Assembly (NCBI GenBank): GCA_946411475.1
Contig: CAMKED010000003.1
Coordinates: forward strand, 1-51,270
Length of the DNA stretch: 51,270 nt
Direction of reading: 5' to 3'
Origin: an uncultured Clostridia bacterium
Lineage (GTDB): Bacteria > Bacillota > Clostridia > Oscillospirales > Oscillospiraceae
Shown: piece by piece, positions 10,001 through 17,325 of the stretch
How the letters are laid out: the number at the start of each line of letters is the position of its first letter
Numbering within the stretch: the first letter of the stretch is position 1
Position numbers and translations under genes: made by a program
Notes under the pieces: model-generated
Databases searched by the model: none
The model's input: only the letters and a program-made list of their open reading frames with translations
Told to the model about the DNA's origin: nothing

Positions 10001-11298
10001 TCGGAGCCAGGACCCTGGACGGGATCCAGGCCTTTACCAACGGCGGGGCCGCGGCCTACAAGGAGGCCATGGAGCGCGCCGCCCGGGAGGATCTTGCCGC
10101 CGAGGCCAAGGCTACCACCATCGCCCAGCGGCGCATGGGCGACCTGGGACTGAGCCCGGAGCAGATGCGGTCTTTGGAGATCCACGACCTTTCCATGAAG
10201 CGGGGCATGGATAACCTCAACGAGCTCTGGGCCCGCCAGAGAGAACTGGCCGTGGCCAGAAAGGCAGGAAACCTGGCGGAAGCCAAGGCGGCCTACGAGG
10301 AGGCGTGGCTCAAGGCAAAGTACGACAAGAACACCTTTAAGCAACTGAAAAACTATACCGGACCCGAGGGCCAGACGATTCGCGCAAAGTTCACGGAGGT
10401 TCGAAAAGCCCACGACGCCCGCATTATGGAACGTATTTTGGATGACGTCAGCGCAGAGACCGGCATCCCCCGGAATGAGCTTTACATCGAAACCGTCAGC
10501 GGTCACGCGGATGCCTGGAAGGAAACAGCAGGTCTGACGCTCTCGGAGGACGTGGATATGAACGTCCGGCAGATCGTCTACTCTGGACGGGACGGCCTGG
10601 TCACGGCTCCCAACGCCAACTATTCTGCCGGCACGCAGGATATCATCGTAGCCCAGAAGATCGGCGAGAACGCTATGGCCCGAAACGTCTACAAGGAATT
10701 CCACGGAGGCATGGATGCGCCGAGCATCGAGGTCGCCAAAGAGTTTACAGCCCAGATGGACTACACCTATGTCCAGCCCTGGCAGGGTCTGGAGGGCGAT
10801 CTGGAGATCACCTTCAACCAAGAGGCCTATATCGAGCTGGATAAGGTGATCAATCCGTCCCACTTCGGCGAGTCGCTGGACGCCAAGCGGATGAATCAGC
10901 TCACCGTGGAGCACAAGGCCATGGAATGGAAGCAGCGGGCGGAGAAGCTGCAGGCCCGGGCGGACGGCCTGGAACAGGAAGCCGCCTCGCTCACCGGAGA
11001 GGCGAAGCTTGCCAAGCTGGAAGAGGCCACGGATCTGCGCTGCACGGCCCACGGCCAGGAGGTCGAGTCTATCCGCCAGCTCACCAAGGCCGGCGACAAC
11101 ACCATCGGCCCGCGCAGCGAGTACCGCGACGGTCAGGGCTTGGGCGCCAGCTATACCACCGAGGCCAAGGACATCGTGGCTCTGGGCAAGGAGGTCCAGA
11201 AGGGCATGGATCCCCACGCCTACTTCGACCAGCTACAGATCGATCACGGCGTCGACTACAGAGGCGCCGTGCGGGAGGTTGCTGCTTGTCTGGAGTGA
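7096..11298 (+). CDS. Large secreted/membrane-anchored protein of unknown function
   Basis: 1400 aa, N-terminal signal peptide (LKRLSALLLCTVLLLFLTPSLLPPALAED), hydrophobic segment ~aa 303-322, Ig-like beta-rich middle, helical C-terminal region; RBS AAGGAGGGCGG. Confidence 0.85.
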   Translation: MKQNLKRLSALLLCTVLLLFLTPSLLPPALAEDGDDDDIPFGGVGIVLPTEATAEVYKDEAPRSGVNYYDFGDGDFMKSIYLEYSVMGGRNFTKRFVNTGPATLVASPGETITITFTTEPDWPFAIPWAKENENSPDFTDLYTFENYVETYAYYISNTLKPEYVDREVYWDSASAYEEAYLSPKQQTVFSGKSYSGSISIQIPPDIDERIFIPNNDTPPSIRMWVQGVCHLKPFGEDVDRLEGRSGVGLGLTIYLDFEYKEPVSGLVQEEAVPAETGPGEDKGTVINQDIVEGGENKTTIPEALLVSIGGIGGSAAAAALFGGDDKNGKKKKRSTYKMHINKNFSNVIKKGGSPCWVYARIIETAPDGRERERPDLTKLIVPFSGDGNLTVESGGMTSNGYMAARVTAPKGTTGSTGRVSFQFQGKGGYFTEHVIFSLTEAKINFGQENLGLPAHYDKKVYLFFTVSNMPENMQVTAEFPKESKAPYKVQLLQDPKEPRCFCAVLEDVSPKDEAEPGTTRTYRLKVRAQARVTGPDGKTELEEVERDFDVLRIFMGLVLQLEGDAIGCYLKIKDGRQEMASKRAAGSNLGLDLTSGAAAINPMNTMINAGMDAMIGASVANDIRDEDKEPCYTQGTLLLLNWNDETQQIERIAVLPQPKVEVKALRVDNDKNSMIGAAEERHQELVKKLDIQIFCREVDQETGGRKVWLLATKAGLDRPTRLRAELTVRAVYNKQSYEVKKKVLLHSMPFRAYVNETARQQQLGYDERVRKFLEKMCDEIWDHYMNRLSSLYYLARRMMDGYDKNFGYDQKQLDRVCDYWIKFRRGQVEGKNGETYKVSIQDDLAACVAFVEGMRDNGGIIGRIALGVCTAGYSEVLFFGMDLHDKMKEAVFACKENDFGFWDGVALGVKEYEKQVAMELLVGGALKLGNYGVGKLTGVDLGATITKNWRGAMDAADKALRGSSKLYKFGARTLDGIQAFTNGGAAAYKEAMERAAREDLAAEAKATTIAQRRMGDLGLSPEQMRSLEIHDLSMKRGMDNLNELWARQRELAVARKAGNLAEAKAAYEEAWLKAKYDKNTFKQLKNYTGPEGQTIRAKFTEVRKAHDARIMERILDDVSAETGIPRNELYIETVSGHADAWKETAGLTLSEDVDMNVRQIVYSGRDGLVTAPNANYSAGTQDIIVAQKIGENAMARNVYKEFHGGMDAPSIEVAKEFTAQMDYTYVQPWQGLEGDLEITFNQEAYIELDKVINPSHFGESLDAKRMNQLTVEHKAMEWKQRAEKLQARADGLEQEAASLTGEAKLAKLEEATDLRCTAHGQEVESIRQLTKAGDNTIGPRSEYRDGQGLGASYTTEAKDIVALGKEVQKGMDPHAYFDQLQIDHGVDYRGAVREVAACLE

Positions 11299-11453
11299 CA
11301 GTGCCTCGGCCCGTCAGAGTATGGACCAGAACAGAAGTCAGCAGACTTTCTGTGCGTGATTTTTCATTATGATTTGAAAGTGCGAATGTCTGTTCTAATC
11401 CTTTTTTGAATTTGCGCAATTCATCACACCTTATCCATTTTTCGAAAAACAAA

Positions 11454-11499
11454 AAGCGGTCCGGCAGGGGAGTGTGGGTGCCTCCCTGCCGGGCCGCTT
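11454..11499 (-). terminator. Terminator downstream of tyrS
   Basis: AAGCGGtCCGGCAGGG...CCCTGCCGGGCCGCTT with T-rich tract on minus strand. Confidence 0.8.
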
Positions 11500-11534
11500 C
11501 AAGCTCAGTGCTGCGGTTTTCCCGGTGCAATCAT

Positions 11535-12785
11535 TTATACAAAGCGAACTTTCAGATAGTTCTTTTTGCCCTTCCGAAGAAGCACATAGTCCTTGTCTGG
11601 CGGCCGACTGATCACGGCGTCTACCGTTTCACACTTTTTCCCATCCACGTAGACGCCATTCTGTTGAATCAGGCGGCGCACCTCGCTGGTGGAGGCCGCG
11701 AAGCCGGAGCTGCAAAACAATTCGACGACGCCGATGGAATCGCCGGGGATTCGGAACTCGCTTTCGGGCGCGTTTTCCCCGGCCGTGCCGTTCTGAAACA
11801 GAGAGCGGGCTGTTTCGGCTGCGCGATCCGCCTCTTTGCGGCCGTGCACCAGGGCGGTGATCTCCTGCGCCATCACCTGCTTTGCGCGGATGATATCGTC
11901 CGCAAGCAGAGCCTTGATTTCGTCGGCAGGCAGGCGCGTAAACAAGAGCAGCAGCTTTTCCACGTCCGCGTCGTCCACGTTGTAGAAGTATTGATAGAAG
12001 TCAAAGGCCGTCGTTTTTTCGCGGGCAACCCAAAGCGTTCCCGATTCCGTCTTGCCCATCTTCTTCCCCTCCTTCGTCAGGAGCAGAGGGCAGGTTAGGC
12101 CAAAAATGCGGTCCTCTTCCTCCATGGGCTCCGCGCCTTCGTTCAGAGCGTGCAGCTTCCGGTGAAGCGTCGTGCCGGCAACAATGTTGCCCCACTGGTC
12201 GCTTCCGCCGATCTGGAGCACGCAGCCGTACGTTTCATTGAGATGGACGAAGTCGTAGGCCTGCATCAGCATGTAGCCCATCTCTAAAAACGTGAGGCCG
12301 CCCTGCTTGAGCCGATTGGCATAGGCCTCGGCGGCGAGCATGGTATTCACGTTGAAGTGGACGCCGACCAGGCGCATGAAATCGACGTAGCTGTATTCGT
12401 CCATCCAGTCCGCATTGTTCAAGATGAGGGCGGGATTCTCACCTTCGGTGCGGACAAAGCGCTTGACCACCTGTCGGACCTCCTCTAAATTGTGCCTGAC
12501 CTGCTCGCGCGACAGCATTTTGCGCATATCGCACTTTCCGCTTGGATCGCCGATCATGGCCGTGGCGCCGCCGATCACCACGATCCCGTGGTGACCGGCA
12601 TCCTGGAGATAGCGGAACATCATCAGCGCAAAGAAATGGCCGATATGCAGGCTGTCCGCAGTCGGGTCAATGCCGAGGTAAAACGTGATTTTCTGCTCCG
12701 ATTCCAGCAGGGCTTTGACCGCTTGCAGATTGGTACACTGGTAGACGTACCCGCGCTCCCGGAGTGTTTCAAACAGAGAATTCAT
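11535..12785 (-). CDS. tyrS: Tyrosyl-tRNA synthetase
   Basis: FYLGIDPTADSLHIGHFFALMMF, GGSDQWGNI, LLLTKEGKKMGKTESG, C-terminal S4-like domain. Confidence 0.98.
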   Translation of the reverse strand: MNSLFETLRERGYVYQCTNLQAVKALLESEQKITFYLGIDPTADSLHIGHFFALMMFRYLQDAGHHGIVVIGGATAMIGDPSGKCDMRKMLSREQVRHNLEEVRQVVKRFVRTEGENPALILNNADWMDEYSYVDFMRLVGVHFNVNTMLAAEAYANRLKQGGLTFLEMGYMLMQAYDFVHLNETYGCVLQIGGSDQWGNIVAGTTLHRKLHALNEGAEPMEEEDRIFGLTCPLLLTKEGKKMGKTESGTLWVAREKTTAFDFYQYFYNVDDADVEKLLLLFTRLPADEIKALLADDIIRAKQVMAQEITALVHGRKEADRAAETARSLFQNGTAGENAPESEFRIPGDSIGVVELFCSSGFAASTSEVRRLIQQNGVYVDGKKCETVDAVISRPPDKDYVLLRKGKKNYLKVRFV

Positions 12786-12837
12786 AAAATGGGCCTCCCT
12801 TCAATTCATGGATGTGATATGATTCCTATGATTTCAC

Positions 12838-13092
12838 TTATGCGGTGATCTTTGCCTGAAAGGGATCGTTGCAGACGATAATGTCGTCAACACCAACACC
12901 CAGAGCAGCCGCCAGAATTACGATGTTATCCAGTGTCGGCATCGCCTGTCCGCGCTGCCACTTGTAAATTGCCTGCGGGTTGCTGAATCCGAAGATATCC
13001 TGTAGATCCCGAACCGTCATCCCCGCCTGCTTGCGCAGACGAACGATGTTTCTTCCGGTTGCGGTCATATCAACGATCGGCCATGTGTTCAT
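12838..13092 (-). CDS. XRE-family helix-turn-helix regulator
   Basis: 84 aa; GRNIVRLRKQAGMTVRDLQDIFGFSNPQAIYKWQRGQAMPTLDNIVILAAALGV. Confidence 0.85.
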   Translation of the reverse strand: MNTWPIVDMTATGRNIVRLRKQAGMTVRDLQDIFGFSNPQAIYKWQRGQAMPTLDNIVILAAALGVGVDDIIVCNDPFQAKITA

Positions 13093-13136
13093 GGTGTTTT
13101 CGCTCCTTTCCGGCCGCTTGGCCGGAGGAGTCCAGC

Positions 13137-13214
13137 TTACGCGGCCTGATTGATTGGGTGACTGACGAACGCCTGATAAAAGGATTCGCCTGATTTTTCA
13201 TAACTGGTTTCCAT
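13137..13214 (-). CDS. Putative small ORF (25 aa) METSYEKSGESFYQAFVSHPINQAA
   Basis: ATG with strong RBS (AAAGGGGG, 8 nt spacing) directly upstream of xre. Confidence 0.4.
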   Translation of the reverse strand: METSYEKSGESFYQAFVSHPINQAA

Positions 13215-13240
13215 TCAATTTTCCCCCTTTGCATACGAAA

Positions 13241-13272
13241 AGGCCGCCTGCCTCATACAAGACAAGCGGCCT
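13241..13272 (-). terminator. Terminator/attenuator-like hairpin upstream of small ORF-xre-tyrS
   Basis: AGGCCGC...GCGGCCTTTT on minus strand. Confidence 0.65.
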
Positions 13273-13289
13273 GATACTCCGGATTTTCC

Positions 13290-13421
13290 CTACGGGCATT
13301 CCGGACGGTCGTAAAGAATTGTCTCATACGGGCGCGCCAAAGGACCGTGCACGCCATAATAATAGCTGCACAGGGAATGCTCCAAATATTCTTTAGAAAA
13401 AAGCTTCTGAATACGGATCAT
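13290..13421 (-). CDS. Putative 43-aa Tyr-rich leader peptide or small protein (MIRIQKLFSKEYLEHSLCSYYYGVHGPLARPYETILYDRPECP)
   Basis: ATG with RBS GGAAAGG; upstream TTTACA-N17-TATATT promoter-like sequence at ~13471-13500(-). Confidence 0.5.
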   Translation of the reverse strand: MIRIQKLFSKEYLEHSLCSYYYGVHGPLARPYETILYDRPECP

Positions 13422-13524
13422 TTCGTTTTCCTTTCCGGGCGGCTGCCCTGTTTGTTCTTGCGCCCAATATAGCACAACGATCCGGATTTGTAAAGTAACT
13501 TGTGGTTTAATTTTTCGTCTGCGT

Positions 13525-13962
13525 TCAAGTGTGAAGCGCCTGATAGGCTGCAAGCTCCTGATTGAGCTTTTTTGCCTCTGCAGTATCCTTCCACCATAGA
13601 AACAGATTTGCCAACGCAAAGATTACGAGTACGCTGCCTGCGATGACGAGGACGACTTCGATCCGGTCGGTGTCGATGGCGTCGCTTGTAAACGCGATCA
13701 GGAGGATCGCAGCTTCGAGAAGCAAAAGCATCAAGGCTTTCCGAAAAAGCATCTGCTTCGGAGAAAGTTCGTGCCTCGCGTACATTACAAGCGACGGCAG
13801 CATGCACAACGCAGCGTATCGCATCGGCGTCAGCATATCCCGGTATCCAAGCTGGGCGTCGCCGTCGAAGGCGGAGCCGATCAATGAGACCGCTGCCGTG
13901 ATCAGCGTCGAAAGCAGAAAAAACAGGATCAGCTTATTAACGAAAAACTTTTTGAGTTCCAT
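13525..13962 (-). CDS. DUF3021-like membrane protein
   Basis: 145 aa with several TM segments, directly downstream of LytTR gene as in typical LytTR-DUF3021 pairs. Confidence 0.75.
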   Translation of the reverse strand: MELKKFFVNKLILFFLLSTLITAAVSLIGSAFDGDAQLGYRDMLTPMRYAALCMLPSLVMYARHELSPKQMLFRKALMLLLLEAAILLIAFTSDAIDTDRIEVVLVIAGSVLVIFALANLFLWWKDTAEAKKLNQELAAYQALHT

Positions 13963-13965
13963 ACG

Positions 13966-14406
13966 CTATTCTCCCTTCAACGCAGCCTTGAGCGCTTTGA
14001 CGTAGCTTCTTGAAATGATGATCTTCTCCCCGGAATGCAGAATCGCCAGAAAGCGCCCGTTAAAGGCCGGCTGAATCGACTGAATCTTCATCAGATTGAC
14101 CAGCATCGGCTTCGAGATGCGGAGAAAATGCTTTGACGCAAGCAGCTCTTCCAGTTCGTAGAGGCGGTAGGCGGTCTCAAAAACCCGGTCGTTCGTATAG
14201 AGAAAGGTCTTTCCGTCCACAGATTCGATATAACAGACGTCCGTCACCGCAATCTCGTATTGCTTTTCGTCCGCGATGCCGGAGAGGCTGCCCTGCCGGG
14301 ATTTGACAAAGCGCTCGATCTCCCGGACCTCTTCCGTGATCTCGCGGCAGCGGATCAGGACCAGCTCCTCGCCCCTTGTTCCGACCTGTTCGATACGCAC
14401 GTCCAT
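13966..14406 (-). CDS. LytTR-family DNA-binding transcriptional regulator
   Basis: IAVTDVCYIESVDGKTFLYTNDRVFETAYRLYELEELLASKHFLRISKPMLVNLMKIQSIQP. Confidence 0.9.
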   Translation of the reverse strand: MDVRIEQVGTRGEELVLIRCREITEEVREIERFVKSRQGSLSGIADEKQYEIAVTDVCYIESVDGKTFLYTNDRVFETAYRLYELEELLASKHFLRISKPMLVNLMKIQSIQPAFNGRFLAILHSGEKIIISRSYVKALKAALKGE

Positions 14407-14422
14407 GCTTCATGCCGGGCGG

Positions 14423-15484
14423 TCAATAGATCTTCTGAACCGTAAAGACGCCCTCACCTTTCAGATAGCAGTTCAGGAATTCCAGCACGAGCGAATTGAC
14501 GATCTTCATGGCCTCCGCGGTGTCACGCGCACCTTTTCCGAGCCGCTTCCCCAGGAAGGGAGAGAACAGGGGCAGATCGGTGAAATCCATGTGCTTTGTG
14601 TCGCGGATCGTGGTGAAGAAACCGGCAGCGGCGCCGCGGATCAGAACGTCGTTCGGATAGCGCTCGCCCTGTGCCAGGGATTCCTGAACCTTATTATACT
14701 GATCCCAGCCGCAGAATTCAAGTACCGGAACCGGAAAAGGATCCTCACGGAACGTGAGTTTCCCGTTTTCCGCGCCGTTGTACTCTCCCAGCATGGTTCC
14801 GTCAAGGTCAATGACGGCGGAAACGTCGCTGCGCTGTCTTCCGATCTCTACCGCTGTGGCGCCGCCCAGGGAGTGCCCCATGACGGCGATCTTTTCGGCG
14901 TCCAGCAGCTGCGGCACAGACCGGACGGATTCGCCCTCCTGCTCGGAGACGAACCAGCTTTCGTCCGTCACGCCGCTCTGCGTGGCAGCCTTCAGCGTGT
15001 CGATGACGAAGCTCACGTCAGACGTCCGAAGCGCGACCCAGCCGGAATAGAGCTCGTACTCCTCCCGGGCTTCGGGCTCGCCGCCTCGCCCGGTCACGGC
15101 CCGGATAAAGGCCCTGCCCACGAAAACACGCTTGCCGCGGGAATTCTTCGTGAAGAAGGCGTGATGCGGATGATCCAGTGCTGCGACGACGTAACCGTTG
15201 CTCGCGAGCTCCTGGTAGGTGGAGTAGTTGCTCTTGTGGTAACCGAACGCGCCGTGGGAGAAGATCACGAGCGGGAAGCGCTCAGGATGCGCCGCGTCTT
15301 GCTCCGGATAGAAGAAGTGCACGGGCACCTCGCGGAAAGCGCCGCCCTTCTCAAAGGGATCGGTCCTCGAACGGTCGATCAGGATAGCGGCGGCCTCTTT
15401 GACCTGGAACGGGCCGCTGACGGGCAGGCCCTCATAGTCGGTGAACAGGATCGGCTTGAGCAGTTTGTTGTAAAGAAAACCCAT
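14423..15484 (-). CDS. Alpha/beta hydrolase (PAF-acetylhydrolase/dienelactone hydrolase-like)
   Basis: FPLVIFSHGAFGYHKSNYSTYQELASNGYVVAALDHPHH, VMGHSLGGATAVE. Confidence 0.8.
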   Translation of the reverse strand: MGFLYNKLLKPILFTDYEGLPVSGPFQVKEAAAILIDRSRTDPFEKGGAFREVPVHFFYPEQDAAHPERFPLVIFSHGAFGYHKSNYSTYQELASNGYVVAALDHPHHAFFTKNSRGKRVFVGRAFIRAVTGRGGEPEAREEYELYSGWVALRTSDVSFVIDTLKAATQSGVTDESWFVSEQEGESVRSVPQLLDAEKIAVMGHSLGGATAVEIGRQRSDVSAVIDLDGTMLGEYNGAENGKLTFREDPFPVPVLEFCGWDQYNKVQESLAQGERYPNDVLIRGAAAGFFTTIRDTKHMDFTDLPLFSPFLGKRLGKGARDTAEAMKIVNSLVLEFLNCYLKGEGVFTVQKIY

Positions 15485-15559
15485 GATATGACTCCTCGCT
15501 TTCAGAGATTGTAGATGAATTGATTTCTTCGGACAGCAGCTGGCGAACGGAGTGCCCTG

Positions 15560-16303
15560 CTATGCCCGGTATTCTTTTTTTGCAAGCCAGCCCCGGAAGA
15601 GGCCGCCCTCGAACAGGGAGATGATGACAAAGAAGATGTCGGCGAACAGGATGAAGACAAAGGACGGGATCAGGATCCGCGTATATCTCTTCCCGCTGAA
15701 GGATCTCCTGCGGATGCAGCGGCCCATGCGGGCGAGATAGAACAGCACGCCGAGATTGAAGAACAGCAGCAGGGCTGTGTTCTCCCCAAAGCTGATCCAG
15801 GCGCCCCTGGAAAAGAAACTGCCGGTGTTTACCACGCTGAGTACGGTGTTGAGAAGCAGCAGGGCGATATCCACGAGGAACAGAATGCGGGTCACGTTCA
15901 GCATCACGCCGCCGCCGATCCCGACGCCGCCGCCCCAGGAAAGCCCGGCGCGCGTGCAGAAATGCTCCAGGCTTTGCATCAACGGCTCATTCTGCTTTCC
16001 CTCGATGAAGCCGTTGTTTGCGATTGCGTAGACGTTCAGATGCAGCTTGTTTTCTTTGCAAAAAAGCTCCGTCTGCTCCAAAAAGCGAAGTATATGCGAG
16101 GGGATTCCGTCCACGTAGAGCGGCAGAGCGAATACCACGGTGTCCGCGTCTTTTAGCTGTTCCAAAATCCGGACGTGATCTGCCGGCGTTCGCAGATGCT
16201 CAGTCAGCTTCTTCCCGCCCACGAACAGACGCTGTAACGCGATGAAATAGGCCGAGGCGCAAAAGCGCTTTTTCGGGCTGCAATTGATGAAAACCGTTTT
16301 CAC
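15560..16303 (-). CDS. NAD(P)H-dependent flavin reductase/flavodoxin-like domain with C-terminal TM segments
   Basis: MKTVFINCSPKKRFCASAY...ADTVVFALPLYVDGIPSHILRFLE; hydrophobic C-terminus. Confidence 0.7.
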   Translation of the reverse strand: MKTVFINCSPKKRFCASAYFIALQRLFVGGKKLTEHLRTPADHVRILEQLKDADTVVFALPLYVDGIPSHILRFLEQTELFCKENKLHLNVYAIANNGFIEGKQNEPLMQSLEHFCTRAGLSWGGGVGIGGGVMLNVTRILFLVDIALLLLNTVLSVVNTGSFFSRGAWISFGENTALLLFFNLGVLFYLARMGRCIRRRSFSGKRYTRILIPSFVFILFADIFFVIISLFEGGLFRGWLAKKEYRA

Positions 16304-16788
16304 AGCAATCCCTCCAATTCCACGAGATTTTGCAGGAATAACACTTCGGATCGTGCGTAGCCGTCGTTGATCGCGTTCCGCTCCGCGCGGAAGCGGAAAG
16401 TGTCTTTCTCCGGCTCGGTGATCTCACCGTAGACGATGACCTTCCACAGATCGTGCTTCCCGTAGCGCAGCGTGTGGTGCATCTGCCTGCCGCGATAGGT
16501 GGAAAACGGCGTGGACGTTCCGATCGCACGGTCCAGCACGTTTTTGACAGCGGGGCTGTATTCTCCGTAGAGGTTCTTTGTGACGATTACCAGCTCGTCG
16601 GCCCGGCCGATTTCGCGGCAGACCTGCTGCAGCTTGTCCTTCATTTGGCACTCCGCCGGATGCTTGGTCCAGCAGCCGAAGCAGCCCTGGCAGGGAGCGT
16701 ATTTTCCGTCGGCTGAAATCATCCGGTCGCAGTTGGCCTCGATGATCTTGCCATAGGATTGATCCAGATCGTGCAGAATGACTTTCAT
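16300..16788 (-). CDS. Flavodoxin-like NAD(P)H oxidoreductase
   Basis: In-frame ATG at 16788; MKVILHDLDQSYGKIIEANCDRMISADGKYAPCQGCFGCWTKHPAECQMKDKLQQV. Confidence 0.75.
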   Translation of the reverse strand: MKVILHDLDQSYGKIIEANCDRMISADGKYAPCQGCFGCWTKHPAECQMKDKLQQVCREIGRADELVIVTKNLYGEYSPAVKNVLDRAIGTSTPFSTYRGRQMHHTLRYGKHDLWKVIVYGEITEPEKDTFRFRAERNAINDGYARSEVLFLQNLVELEGLL

Positions 16789-16820
16789 GTATATCACCCT
16801 CATTTCGTTTACTTGACTGC

Positions 16821-16849
16821 ATTGTAAGCGCTTGCCTTCGACTTTGCAA
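16821..16849 (-). promoter_or_regulatory. Promoter of the flavodoxin/hydrolase/LytTR operon
   Basis: Minus strand TTGCAA-N17-TACAAT, spacer partly contained in GCTTGC-N10-GCAAGC inverted repeat. Confidence 0.5.
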
Positions 16850-16859
16850 GCCCTCGGAG

Positions 16860-16890
16860 GGTAAGATGCATTTTTGCGCGGTAAGATGCA
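16860..16890 (-). promoter_or_regulatory. Tandem direct repeats upstream of operon promoter (candidate LytTR operator)
   Basis: TGCATCTTACC repeated exactly with 20-bp periodicity on minus strand, ~46-76 bp upstream of predicted TSS. Confidence 0.45.
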
Positions 16891-16938
16891 AAACCGGCGA
16901 GCACAGCGAAGAATTTTCACGTTGTGCTCGCCGGTTTC
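16891..16938. terminator. Strong intergenic hairpin
   Basis: AAACCGGCGAGCACA...TGTGCTCGCCGGTTT. Confidence 0.6.
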
Positions 16939-17007
16939 CATGCTTTTCCAACGGGATGATGTCCCTGTTTTGTGTGGCATACAGGGCCGCGCCAAAAAAG
17001 AAAACGT

Positions 17008-17156
17008 GTTAGTTGCAATTTGAGGACCTCAAAGACACAATTACACGGTGCGCTGTACGTACCGGGCAATAGTGACTAGTGACTAGTGACTAGTCACTGG
17101 TGCTTTCTTCGGCGTAGATGTATTTCCACGAAATAAGTCCTCACTTTGCGACTAAC
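17008..17156. repeat. ~149-bp structure bounded by 20-bp imperfect terminal inverted repeats, with internal GTGACTA heptamer repeats
   Basis: GTTAGTTGCAATTTGAGGAC ... GTCCTCACTTTGCGACTAAC (17/20 complementary). Confidence 0.6.
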
Positions 17157-17211
17157 GCCAAAGAAAAAGCTATACTTATAATAGTGTATATCTATGTAAC
17201 ATAAATAATAC

Positions 17212-17240
17212 TTGACAAATATGATATGTTATGATAAACT
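17212..17240 (+). promoter_or_regulatory. Sigma-A-type promoter of the RiPP cluster
   Basis: TTGACA-N17-TAAACT. Confidence 0.6.
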
Positions 17241-17325
17241 CACTGCAGAACGCGGGAGCATCTGAAAGAAAAGATGATATTTGAGCAAAAACTGATTCTA
17301 AGTTCGAATATAAGGAGAAAAACGG

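Noticed and set aside
9007-11217. 736-aa minus-strand ORF
   Set aside because: Antisense to the 1400-aa protein, which has a signal peptide, RBS and coherent composition; the minus ORF has none of these.
7096-11530. Classical polymorphic toxin with downstream immunity gene
   Set aside because: The next gene after the 1400-aa ORF is convergent tyrS; no small immunity-like ORF follows, so toxin status is not claimed.
12786-13520. T-box leader for tyrS
   Set aside because: No AGGGTGGNACCGCG-type T-box sequence recognised on the minus strand; an Infernal scan would be decisive.
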